Below, piece by piece: positions 54,736 to 64,000 of a DNA stretch of 64,000 nucleotides (within the stretch, counting starts at the first letter, position 1; each line of letters begins with the position of its first letter). Below the pieces are notes generated by a model. The model ran no database searches. It had not been told where the DNA came from and worked only from the letters and a program-made list of their open reading frames with translations. The stretch lies in the NCBI RefSeq assembly GCF_003086295.3, contig NC_092046.1:107611363-107675362 (forward strand), written 5' to 3'. Source of the DNA: Arachis hypogaea. Taxonomy: Eukaryota > Streptophyta > Magnoliopsida > Fabales > Fabaceae. Position numbers and translations under genes: made by a program.

Positions 54736-55844
54736 CTTTAATCTCCTTGTTCTTATTTTCCTGTTTTTTGGTTTTTGAGCCTTATGTTTTATTTATGTTT
54801 GTGTTTTTACTATATGATCATTAGTATTTAAGTATCCATGTCTTAAAGCTATGAATGTCCTATGAATCCATCACCTCTCTTAAATGAAAAATGTTCTAAA
54901 AACAAAAGAACAAGAAGTACAGGGTTTCGAATTCATCCTTGAAACTAGTTTAATTATTTTGATGAGTGACAATAATTTTTGTTTTCTGAATGAATGCTTG
55001 AACAGTGCATATGTCTTTTGAAATTGTTGTTTATGAATGTTAAATATGTTGGCTCTTGAAGAATGATGAAAAAGGAGACATGTTATTTGATAATCTGAAA
55101 AATCATAAAAATGATTCTTGAAGCAAGAAAAAGCAATGAATACAAAAGTTTGCGAAAAAAAGAAAAGAGAAATGGCGAAAAAAAGAGAAAGAAAAAGAAA
55201 AAGCAAGCAGAAAAAGCCAAAAGCTCTTTAAACCAAAAGGCAAGAGCAAAAAGCCAATAGCCCTTAAAACCAAAAGGCAAGGGTAAAAAGGATCCAAGGC
55301 TTTGAGCATCAGTGGATAGGAGGGCCTAAAGGAACAAAATCCTGGCCTAAGCGGCTAAACCAAGCTGTCCCTAACCATGTGCTTGTGGCGTGAAGGTGTC
55401 AAGCCAAAAGCTTGAGACTGAGCGGTTAGAGTCGATGTCCATAGCAAAAAAAAAAAGAGTGTGCTTAAGAACCTTGGACACCTCTAATTGGGGACTTTAG
55501 CAAAGCTGAGTCACAATCTGAAAAGTTTCACCCAGTTATGTGTATGTGGCATTTATGTATCCGGTGGTAATACTGGAAAACATAGTGCTTAGGGCCACAA
55601 CCAAGACTCATAAAGTAGCTGTGTTCAAGAATCAACATACTAAGCTAGGAGAATCAATAACACTATCTGAATTCTAAGTTCCTATAGATGCCAATCATTC
55701 TGAACTTCAAAGGATAAAGTGAGATGCCAAAACTATTCAAGAGGCAAAAAGCTACAAGTCCCGCTCATCTGATTGGAGCTAAGTTTCATTGATATTTTGG
55801 AATTCATAGTATATTCTCTTCTTTTTATCCTATTTGATTTTTAG
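54736..55844 (+). mobile_element. Element G 3' untranslated region
   Basis: No gene; contains the conserved block shared with D and E (about 55270-55780) and an A-rich AAAAAGAGAAAG run. Confidence 0.72.
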
Positions 55845-55881
55845 TTGCTTGGGGACAAGCAATAATTTAAGTTTGGTGTTG
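55845..55881 (+). other. GGGGAC-loop hairpin and polypurine tract of G
   Basis: TTGCTT-GGGGAC-AAGCAA (55845-55862), then AAGTTTGGTGTTG, abutting the LTR. Confidence 0.84.
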
Positions 55882-57086
55882 TGATGAGCGGATAATTTAT
55901 ACGCTTTTTGGCATTATTTTTACATAGTTTTTAGTATGATTTAGTTAGTTTTTAATATATTTTTATTAGTTTTTAAATAAAAATTTCACTTCTGGACTTT
56001 ACTATGAGTTTGTGTATTTTTCTGTGATTTCAGGTAATTTCTGGCTGAAATTGAGGGACCTGAGCAAAAATCTGATTCAAATGCTGAAAAAGGACTGTAG
56101 ATGCTGTTGGATTCTGACCTCCCTGCACTCAAAGTGGATATTCTAGAGCTAGAGAAGTCTAAATGGCGCACTCTCAATTGAGTTAGAAAGTAGACATCCA
56201 GGGCTTTCCAGCAATATATAATAGTCCATACTTTGTTCAAGGATAAATGACGTAAACTGGCGTTCAACACCAGTCCCATGTTGTATTCTGGCATTAAACG
56301 CCAGAAATAGGTTAAAAGTTGGAGTTAAACGCCAGAAACAGGTTACAACCTGGAGTTTAACTCTAGAAACAGCCTAGGCACGTGTAAAGCTCAAGTCTCA
56401 GCCCCAGCACACACCAAGTGAGCCCCAAAAGTGGATTTCTGCACTATCTATCTTAGTTTACTCATTTTCTGTAAACCTAGGTTACTAGTTTAGTGTTTAA
56501 ACAAATTTTAGAGATTTATTTTGCAACTCATGACATTTTTCACGTTTTGACATTGTATCTCTATGGCATGAGTCTCTAAACTCCATTGTTGGGGGTGAGG
56601 AGCTCTGCTGTGTCTCGATGAATTAATGCAATTATTTCTGTTTTCTATTCAAACACGCTTGTTTCTATCTAAGATGTTCATTCGCACTTCAATATGATGA
56701 ATGTGATGATCCGTGACACTCATCAACATTCTCAATCTATGAATGCGTGCCTGACAACCACTTCCATTCTACCTTCTATTGAATGAGTATCTCTTGGGTT
56801 CCTTAATCAGAATCTTCATGGTATAAGCTAGAATCCATTGGCAGCATTCGTGAGAATCCGGAAAGTCTAAACCTTGTATGTGGTATTCTGAGTAGGATTC
56901 AGGGATTGAATGACTGTGACGAGCTTCAAACTCACAAGGATTGGGCGTAGTGACAGACGCAAAAGGATCAATGGATCCTATTCCAGCTTGAGTGAGAACC
57001 AACAGATGATTAGCCGTGCGGTGACAGCGCACCTGGACCATTTTCACTGAGAGGACGGATGGTAGCCATTGACAACGGTGATCCAC
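55882..57086 (+). mobile_element. Element G 3' LTR, front part
   Basis: TGATGAGCGGATAATTTATA to ACGGTGATCCAC, where Y is inserted; D's LTR continues ACTAACACATAGC at this point. The remainder should be past the window. Confidence 0.86.
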
Positions 57087-58515
57087 TGATAAACCACTAT
57101 TTTATGGTTTATCTTGTGCTCAATTGAGTGGATTTTATCAACTCTTTACCCACTTATTCATACTATTTGCATGAGTTTACATTCTCCTTCCTGATTTTGT
57201 TCTATGATTGAAAACATGCTTCTATGACCTTATATTTGCTAATATTAATCCTCTCTTATTACCATTAGATGCCTTGATATGTGTTTAAGTGTTTTCAGAG
57301 ATTACAGGGCAGGAATGGCTTGGAGGATGGAAAGGAAGCATGCAAAAGTGAAAGGAATACAGGAAACTGAAGGAAGTACTAAAGCTGTTCAACCTGACCT
57401 CCTAGCACTCAAACGACCATAACTTGAGCTACAGAGGTCCAAATGATGCGGTTCCAGTTGCGTTGGAAAGCTAACGTATGGGGCTTCGCAACAATATATA
57501 ATTTGTCATAGCTTCCCCGAAGCCAGGTGACGCGAACGCGTGGATCACGTGGATGCGTGACCTGGCAAAATCCCAATCCACGCTAACGCGTGGACGACGC
57601 TTCCGCGTCACTTTCCTGCGACCTTAACGTACCAGAAATTGCTGGGGGCGATTTTTGGGCTGTTTTTGACCCAGTTTTCAGCTCAGAACACATAGATTAG
57701 AGGCTATAAAGTGGGGGAATGCATCCATTCATAAACACGCTTATAATTTTAGGTTTTAGATGTAGTTTTAGAGAGAGAGGTTCTCTCCTCTCTCTTAGGA
57801 TTTATATTAGGATTAGGATTTCATCTTCTGCAATCACAGGTTCAATGTTCCTTTTATTTATTTTATCAATTTAGTTTATGAACTCTTTATGTTTCGATTA
57901 ATTTTCTTTTATTAATGCAATTAAGGTATTTCAGTTTATGATCGTTTTATTCTATTTATGAAAGCTTTTAATTTAATTTTGAATTTTCTCTTTTGGCTCT
58001 GGTTAAGTAATTGTTAACACTTGAGTTGTCAAACTTAGCAGTTGTTTAAATTGGCAGATTACTAATTGATCTAGATCGCTCTAAAGCTAGTCTTCCCACG
58101 GGGATTGACTAGGACTTGAGGATCAAGCTAATTAGTCCACTTGACTTAACTAAGTGGGATTAAAACCCAATTCTCATCACACCTGATAAGGATAACAAGG
58201 ATAGAAATTCCAAATTCTAATACCTTTCCAAGAGATTTTATTATTATTAATTTATTTTTTTGTCATTTAAATTACTTGCTCCTTATTTTAAAAACCCCAA
58301 TTTACAAAACTCATAACCAATAATAAGAACATACCTCCCTGCAATTCCTTGAGAAGACGACCCGAGGTTTAAATACTTCGGTTATCAATTTTAAAAGGGG
58401 TTTGTTACTTGTGACAACCAAAACATTTGTAAGAAATTACTTTTGTTGGTTTAGAAGCTATTCTTGCAACTGGAATTTATTCTGAATTCTAGACCACGCA
58501 AAAGACCTCTCTTCA
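57087..58515 (+). mobile_element. Element Y 5' LTR
   Basis: TGATAAACCACTATTTTATG to CCTCTCTTCA, 1,429 bp. Palindromes built on ACGCGAACGCGT and TCCACGCTAACGCGTGGA lie at about 57533-57610. CTATAAAG at 57704-57711 is a good TATA box just downstream. The preceding U3 block (GCGTTGGAAAGCTAACG, AATATATAAT) is shared with D-type LTRs. Confidence 0.9.
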
Positions 58516-58518
58516 AAA

Positions 58519-58536
58519 TGGCGCTGTTGCCAGGGA
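58519..58536 (+). other. Primer-binding site of Y (tRNA-Asp type)
   Basis: TGGCGCTGTTGCCAGGGA, two changes from the canonical tRNA-Asp complement. Confidence 0.85.
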
Positions 58537-59170
58537 ATTGCAAACGTGTGCCTTATTATTGGTTATTGTAAATATTTGCTTTTTACCTATTTTATTGTTT
58601 TTATTTTTGTTTTTATTTTTGCTTTTCCGTAAATTAAGAGGTTATTGGTTTTTATTAGTTATTAAAAATTTTTTCAAAAAAATTTGTTCTTGGTGTTCAT
58701 CTTGATCTTCAAGTTGTTCTTCGTGTTCATCTTGACCTTCAAGTTGTTCTTAGTTGTTTTCTTCGTTTTGATCTAAAAATTTTTAAGTTTGGTGTCGTTT
58801 TATTGTTTTTCTCTTTCCACATTTAATTCAAAAATATCTTTTCTCTTTATTTTTAATTGAATTTTCAAAATTTGCATAAAAAAATTTTTCAGATTTTTAT
58901 TTTAAAATTTTTATCTTATCTTATCTTATTTCAAAAATCAAATTTCAAAATTCAAATTTAAAAATTTTGAAAATTCAAATTTAAAAATTTTCAAATTTCA
59001 AATTTCAAATTTCAAAATTCAAATTTCAAAAATTTAAAATTCAAATTTCAAAACTCAAATTTCAAAATTTCAAATTTCAAATTTCAAAATTTAATTTTCA
59101 AATTCAAATTTTAAATAACCTCTTAATTTAAAATTGTTTTTATTTTTGTTTTTAATTTTTATTTGTTACT
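58537..59170 (+). mobile_element. Element Y leader
   Basis: Contains the GTTCTTGGTGTTCATCTTGA repeats also found in E and F (58680-58750), AAGTTTGGTGTCG (58784), a stretch resembling D's leader (58810-58920), and a low-complexity AAATTTCAAATTTCAAAATT field (58920-59115). No gene. Confidence 0.75.
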
Positions 59171-60667
59171 ATGAACTCTCACCGCTTTGGCTATGAGTCT
59201 GGTTACAATTATGTTGCAGGAAGAGAAGATTACAATGAGAACAGGCATCAAGGTTGGAACAACCAAAAATGGGAGGAGCCACAAGGATTTGATCAACTCT
59301 TTTGGCAACAACCCCCTCCAATGCACTATAACCAACAACCATTCTGTGATGATGACTATGGTGGACCCCCTTGTAATTACCGACAAGCCCCATCATACGC
59401 CTATAAACCATCTCCTCAACACAGCTTTGAACCACCATACTCACAAGCCACCTACAACCATTCACCTCCATATGACCCTAACCCATATCCACCATACCAA
59501 CCACCCTATGAGCCAAATGAACCCTCCTATCCACCCCAAACCTCCATGGAAAAAGTACTTACCGATCTAAACTCTACTATACAAGCTCTCGTCGCCCAAA
59601 TCGGACCACCAAATACCTTCAACAATCAACCCTCAAGCTCTAGTGCACTTCCTTTTCAACCACAGAATGATCTCTCCATCCCATTACCACCATCCTTGGA
59701 AGAGCACCCACATCCATCAATCCAAGAGCAACATGATCCCAATGATGCTATTGACATGGAACAAGAGAGAAGGGATCATCTTCGTGAATCCATACTTCAT
59801 AAGGAGCTAGAGGAGGCCTTAAAGGTGAAGGTAGTAAAGACCCTTGAAGATGAAAGAATAGTTGAAAGGAGTTGTCATGGAAAGAAAATCATCAAGGATG
59901 AGTACGATTTTATATTAAAGCTACTGGACAAAGCAGTAATTATTAAAGAGGAAAAAGTGGTTGAAGACTTGCGAGATGTTGAACCTCCATGGGAAAGTGA
60001 AGACATAGAGCCTCCATCCAAGACGGTTGCATTTGATGTTGAGGAGGGTGTACAACCTCCAAGGCATACCCTGGTTGAAGACTTGGAAGAGGTTGAAATT
60101 GAAGAAGCTTACAAGGAGGTGGAAGTTGTCAGAGAAGAGCACAAGGGAGTGGAGCTCGCAAGTTCATTAGAAACACCTCCCCCAAGGCCATTACCGTCCA
60201 ACACAACATTTAAGTGGGTAAAATTCTCATCCTTGACCTTTACTTTCCCACTTGAATATAGACTACTAGAGAAGGATGGTCAGCTTAGAGCCCTTTATGG
60301 CATTAAGAGTAAGAGGAAGATGGTCAGTGGTAAGAATTGTCCTGCAAGGTTCATTATGGTTGGAAGCTTTAAGTTTAAACGCAAAGGTTGGTGTAGAGCT
60401 CAATTGAATGGGTCTGGGAAGTTGTTTGGACGCTTCAGTGAGAATTCTAAGGCTGAACCACCCGGATGGAATCATGATAATCAACTTGAAGACGGGTGTA
60501 GAAACAAGATTTGGGATCCAGGAATATATGAGGATCAATTTTGGGAGCTCAAAGCTTGTGAAGAACTCCATCAAAGCTTGAGGAATCTACTTGGTATTGA
60601 TAGAGCTTATTGGAAGTCCAAGCATTGGTGGAAGTTTCAGGATGAATACAAGCACAAGCCACCATAA
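59171..60667 (+). CDS. Intact 498-aa unrecognised protein in the gag position of Y
   Basis: An open frame of 498 codons. Residues 1-140 are Tyr/Pro/His/Asn-rich (YPPYQPPYEPNEPSYPP). A helix-prone segment follows (MEKVLTDLNSTIQALVAQI). Residues about 195-330 are Glu/Lys/Val-rich, likely coiled coil or disordered. The C-terminal 150 residues are more globular, with WVKFSSLTFTFPLEYRLLEK, an ARFIMVGSFKFKRKGWCRAQ stretch, IWDPGI and a closing YKHKPP. That last part aligns with the broken X protein. There is no zinc knuckle, protease, RT or integrase here or elsewhere in Y. Position after the primer site and leader suggests it replaces gag. Function unknown. Confidence 0.82.
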   Translation: MNSHRFGYESGYNYVAGREDYNENRHQGWNNQKWEEPQGFDQLFWQQPPPMHYNQQPFCDDDYGGPPCNYRQAPSYAYKPSPQHSFEPPYSQATYNHSPPYDPNPYPPYQPPYEPNEPSYPPQTSMEKVLTDLNSTIQALVAQIGPPNTFNNQPSSSSALPFQPQNDLSIPLPPSLEEHPHPSIQEQHDPNDAIDMEQERRDHLRESILHKELEEALKVKVVKTLEDERIVERSCHGKKIIKDEYDFILKLLDKAVIIKEEKVVEDLRDVEPPWESEDIEPPSKTVAFDVEEGVQPPRHTLVEDLEEVEIEEAYKEVEVVREEHKGVELASSLETPPPRPLPSNTTFKWVKFSSLTFTFPLEYRLLEKDGQLRALYGIKSKRKMVSGKNCPARFIMVGSFKFKRKGWCRAQLNGSGKLFGRFSENSKAEPPGWNHDNQLEDGCRNKIWDPGIYEDQFWELKACEELHQSLRNLLGIDRAYWKSKHWWKFQDEYKHKPP

Positions 60668-60684
60668 CAGGGAGCTCACCAAAT

Positions 60685-60734
60685 GTCCAACTTAAGGACT
60701 TTAACTAAAAGTGCCAGGTGGGAGACAACCCACC
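60685..60734 (+). other. Post-stop double hairpin of Y
   Basis: GTCC-AACTTAA-GGAC (60685-60699) and GGTGGG-AGACAA-CCCACC (60717-60734), 17 and 49 nt after the TAA at 60665-60667. Confidence 0.85.
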
Positions 60735-60913
60735 ATGGTATGATCGTTCCTTTTTTAATTATAATTACTTTTGTTTGTTTTTGAATTTTATTTCATTTCA
60801 TTGAACCTGTCATTACTCATAACATCTGCATATTGCATTCTGCATTTTGCACAAAAAAAAGCACGCACCGCATCACAAGTGCATTAGGAAAAAAAAGAAA
60901 TCAAACAGAGAGT

Positions 60914-61373
60914 CACGCGAGAGCGTGGCTGGAGGCGTGCCTTTGGCACAAATTGATCCACGCGACCGCGTCACTGACACGTCCGCGTCATTTGTGAAAA
61001 ATACCTCCCACGCGTCCACATCACCTACGCGAATGCGTGCTCCAACAAATCGACGAAAAAGGGGTGCATGGCTGAAAGTTGTGCTAGAGTAAGGCTGGAC
61101 TGGCGCTAGACGCACAAACCTTACCACGCAAACGCTTGCCCCACGCGTCCGCGTCATCCTCCAATCTTGGCCATTTACGCGATCGCATCCACCATGCGAA
61201 CGCGTCACCCTGGAATTTGGCAATAATGCATTTTGAACAGAGAGTTGTGCGAGCGCGAGGCTGCCCTCGCGCCAGTAGCACAAAACGAGTCACGCATCCG
61301 CGTGACCGACGTGACCGCGTCGACTCCTCCAAGCGCCATCCGCGCGAACGCGTACCCCACGCGTCCGCGTCGC
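60914..61373 (+). repeat. Palindrome array of Y (ACGCG..CGCGT type)
   Basis: Many imperfect palindromes, e.g. CACGCGAGAGCGTG, CACGCGTCCGCGTC and CGCGCGAACGCGTACC, with spacing of 10-30 bp. It lies between the post-stop hairpins and the ORF3 remnant, as in the other elements. Open frames through it on both strands are not regarded as genes. Confidence 0.85.
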
Positions 61374-61950
61374 TTGCGCCGTACAGCTTAACCTAATATG
61401 CCAAAAATCTTATCTTTTCTTCTCCAATCCTAATTTTTCCTCCTTCCTTTCTTACTTACTTCTTCTTCCCTCCTTTCCCTTCTCATTCTTCTTATCTTTC
61501 ATTTTATTTTACTTAATTAATTTGCATATTTCATTCATTGCATCTTAATTTTGTGCATATTTTTATTTTCTTTTCTAAATTAATTATTTTTCCTTTGGTG
61601 TTAAAATTTTTGTATTTAACTGTTGCATCTTCTCTTGAATTATTTTAGGTGCTTAGAGACTTGTTTTATTCTGGTTAGATAATATTATTTAAATCAATGT
61701 CAATCTTTTATACCTGTATTAATTTTGCATTGACATGAATTTACATTACCTTTCCTTACCCACACTCTCCCTCATTGTTGCAAAATTTTGCACCACTGGT
61801 ATGCCATGTGCTTCTATTATTTTTTTTTTTCACTTGCATGTTGTAGCTACCATGTAATTGAGACCCTCATTATTTGGCATTAACCAACCCATGTTTTATT
61901 TGCTTTTGTATCTTTGTTTTGGGTTACTTTTCTTCCCTTTTTCTTTCAGG
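61374..61950 (+). mobile_element. Element Y spacer before ORF3 remnant
   Basis: CT/AT-rich non-coding DNA matching 3485-4131 of Y1. It ends in TTCTTCCCTTTTTCTTTCAG, a strong splice-acceptor-like pyrimidine tract. Confidence 0.65.
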
Positions 61951-61965
61951 ATGGCCACCAGGTAG
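61951..61965 (+). pseudogene. ORF3 start remnant of Y (four codons)
   Basis: ATGGCCACCAGG then TAG, right after the pyrimidine tract and CAG. Y1 keeps 36 codons from the same start. The ORF3 body is deleted in both. Confidence 0.45.
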
Positions 61966-62070
61966 AGAACCGGAAGACGTTTACATGGGAGAGACAAACA
62001 AGTTCCTACGCACATTCCTTGATGAGAAAGGCGTCAGTTGAAGCAACCCGTCCACTTGCACATCTTAGCA

Positions 62071-62108
62071 TGCACCGAGGATGGTGCAATCTTTAAGTGT
62101 GGGGAGGT
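62071..62108 (+). other. Internal GAGGAT-loop hairpin plus purine tract of Y
   Basis: TGCACC-GAGGAT-GGTGCA, a perfect 6-bp stem, then AAGTGTGGGGAGGT (62095-62108), an exact copy of the purine tract that abuts the 3' LTR (63560-63573). Confidence 0.82.
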
Positions 62109-63534
62109 CGATACCGATCTCCATGGGTTAGTTACTCTTCTATCTCAACACCAATGGTTTATTTTCCGTGTTAGTTGTTGCATTCGCATGTTTGATTGCA
62201 TGATTATTTGTTTTGTGCATATTTTACCACTTGGTTGAAGTAATATTTTCTTTTTCAAGAAACCTTTTAGAGCTTTTCACTAATTTGAATAAAATTTAAT
62301 GTTATACTTGTTTGAAGAAATATTATACTGGAACATGGTTTAGAGCTCGAACACACAAAACCTGTGAGATTTTTGAGCCTATTTGAATTGGTTGCAGTTT
62401 ATCAACCAAAATTCTGTTTTAGTGTGTATTTTTCTCTCTAAAATTGTGATCTTTGTCTTGCTTAATTCTATATTTTCGTGGTTTGATGTATGCATAAACT
62501 TACATGATTGAGGCCTTTGTTTCACTGAGCTTACATACCCATATGACCTTACCCTTTCATTATTCTTTGCAAACTAATGTTGAGCCTATTATACCCCATT
62601 GTTCTTTACTTTAGCACATCATTAACTCTAAGCAGAAAACAATAATGTCCTTAATTTGAATCCTTGGTTAGCTTAGACTAGTGAGAGTGCTCATGAATTA
62701 AGTGTGGGGAAGTGAATTTGGAAACATTTGGTTTGAGAATTGAGTATGTTAGAATTTTCTGAAAATGTGAAAGAAATGTTTAGGACATGATTCATGCATC
62801 CAATAATTTAATCATATGCATTGAGAAAAATAAAAGAAAAGAAAAAAAAAAAATATATATATATATATATATAAAGAAGTGAGAAAAAGAAGAGAAAAAA
62901 AAGAGCAATTAAGCAAAAAGGGGACAAAATGCCCCAAAGTAAATGATGAAAGTAATGCATATGTACTGTACTCAAAATCGGACGCATGAATATGTGAAAA
63001 ACATAGTTAATGGGCAATTAGATTTTTCATTGTAATTTCATGGATTGTCTTAAGTTAGGTGGGAAAGTTTAAGTTAATTAAGGATTCAGATTTTAGTCCA
63101 CTTGGCCAAATACAATCCTACCTTGACCCTAACCCCATTACAACCCTTAAAAGACCTCTTGATACGTGTATCTTTGCATTAAATTTATGTTGATTGTTAG
63201 ATGAAGAGCAAACCTTAGAAAGTAAGGTTAGTAGAGAATTGAGAGAATCGAACCTAAAATACTTGAGTGATTAGAGTGCATACACTTCCAGTGAGGGTTC
63301 GATACTCGATTCTTTGTTCCCGGCTTTCATGAGCTATTCTCTTCTACAAGTCTATTTGTACTTCATTTTTATGATTTGAATTAGTGAAATCCAATTCAAA
63401 TTTATTCTTGGAGAATTTATTTACTTTTAAACCAAGTAGGAAAAATCATTCTTCATGTAGTTGGATTCATATAGATAGGTTGCATTTCATACATTCTACC
63501 ATTCTTCTTCACCCCTTTATAGTTTCTCTTGAGT
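62109..63534 (+). mobile_element. Element Y 3' untranslated region
   Basis: Non-coding DNA matching Y1; an (AT)n run lies at about 62854-62873, and the block with ATTAGAGTGCATACACTTCC and GAGGGTTCGATACTCGATTC near 63270-63320 is related to X. Confidence 0.7.
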
Positions 63535-63573
63535 TTAGCATGAGGACATGCTAATGTTTAAGTGTGGGGAGGT
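63535..63573 (+). other. GAGGAC-loop hairpin and polypurine tract of Y
   Basis: TTAGCAT-GAGGAC-ATGCTAA (63535-63554), then AAGTGTGGGGAGGT abutting the 3' LTR. Confidence 0.87.
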
Positions 63574-64000
63574 TGATAAACCACTATTTTATGGTTTATC
63601 TTGTGCTCAATTGAGTGGACTTTATCAACTCTTTACCCACTTATTCATACTATTTGCATGAGTTTACATTCTCCTTCCTGATTTTGTGCTATGATTGAAA
63701 ACATGCTTCTTTGACCTTATATTTGCTAACATTAATCCTCTCTTATTACCATTAGATGCCTTGATATGTGTGTTAAGTGGAAGGAATACAGGAAACTGAA
63801 GGAACTGCTAAAGCTATCCAGCTTGACCTCCTGGCACTCAAACGACCATAACTTGAGCTACAGAGGTCCAAATGACGCGGTTCTAGTTGCGTTGAAAAGC
63901 TAACGTCCGGGGCTTCACAACGATATAATATAATTTGCCATAGCTGCCCCGAAGCTAGGCGACGCGAACACGTAGATCACGCAGACGCGTGACCTGGCAA
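63574..64000 (+). mobile_element. Element Y 3' LTR, cut by the window end
   Basis: TGATAAACCACTATTTTATG onward. Relative to the 5' LTR it lacks about 60 bp after ATGTGTGTTAAGTG (near 63780), where the 5' copy has the GATTACAGGGCAGGAATGGC stretch. The palindrome block starts at about 63955. Confidence 0.88.

Noticed and set aside
59187..59570. 127-codon frame overlapping the Y protein
   Set aside because: Shadow of the Tyr/Pro/His-rich start of the 498-codon frame.
60873..61396. Arg-rich frames on both strands of the Y array
   Set aside because: Composition artefacts of the ACGCG..CGCGT palindromes; frames do not match other copies.

Overview
The window looks like plant nuclear DNA, most likely a peanut-group legume (Arachis). 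The LTR start TGATGAGCGGATAATTTA, the GGCGTTGAACGCC palindromes and the perfect tRNA-Asp primer sites match, from memory and unchecked, the Athila-like Ty3/gypsy families FIDEL/Feral and relatives. No intact host gene was found. Almost every base belongs to nested LTR retrotransposons; the exception is a Pack-MULE carrying part of a PPR gene.

Layout, with letter names used throughout. B (+): LTR 1-831 plus 7521-7659, primer site and broken gag to 8806. Solo LTR A (-), flanked by CTAAC repeats, sits in B's LTR (832-2041, 7219-7520). Y1 (+, 2042-7218), an internally deleted element, sits in A. Z (+, 8807-9226) is an LTR start inside B's gag. X (-, 9227-16321 and 28452-28663) sits in Z. D (+, 16322-28451, target repeat ATAGT) sits in X's LTR and carries the only RT in the window. 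X' (+, 28664-30150) is a truncated relative of X. H (-) starts at 30151 in X'. E (-, 30290-41097, target repeat GTCAT) and the Pack-MULE (42080-43492, 9-bp target repeats) sit in H's LTR. F (+) starts at 44280 in H. G (+, 51473-57086) sits in F's third ORF. Y (+, 57087 to past the window end) sits in G's LTR. H, F and Y run beyond the window.

Three element designs occur. (1) gag-protease-RT-RNaseH-integrase-ORF3: D, and the remnant G. (2) gag-protease-ORF3 with no RT or integrase: E and F. (3) Elements with no gag-pol that carry, in the gag position, an unrecognised protein: Y (498 aa, open), X and X' (broken). Types 2 and 3 would need enzymes supplied in trans; Y's leader resembles D's and F's, which suggests the partner.

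The strongest unexplained signals are RNA-like structures that recur across all designs and keep pairing while the sequence changes. A double hairpin lies 38-49 nt after the stop codon of the first long ORF, whichever protein that ORF encodes. A hairpin with a GAGGAC/GAGGAT loop followed by a purine tract occurs twice per element, once internally and once at the 3' polypurine tract. Arrays of short CpG-rich palindromes lie at matching places in the LTR and after the main ORF, with a different palindrome in each family. These suggest a shared, modular non-coding toolkit among autonomous and non-autonomous elements.
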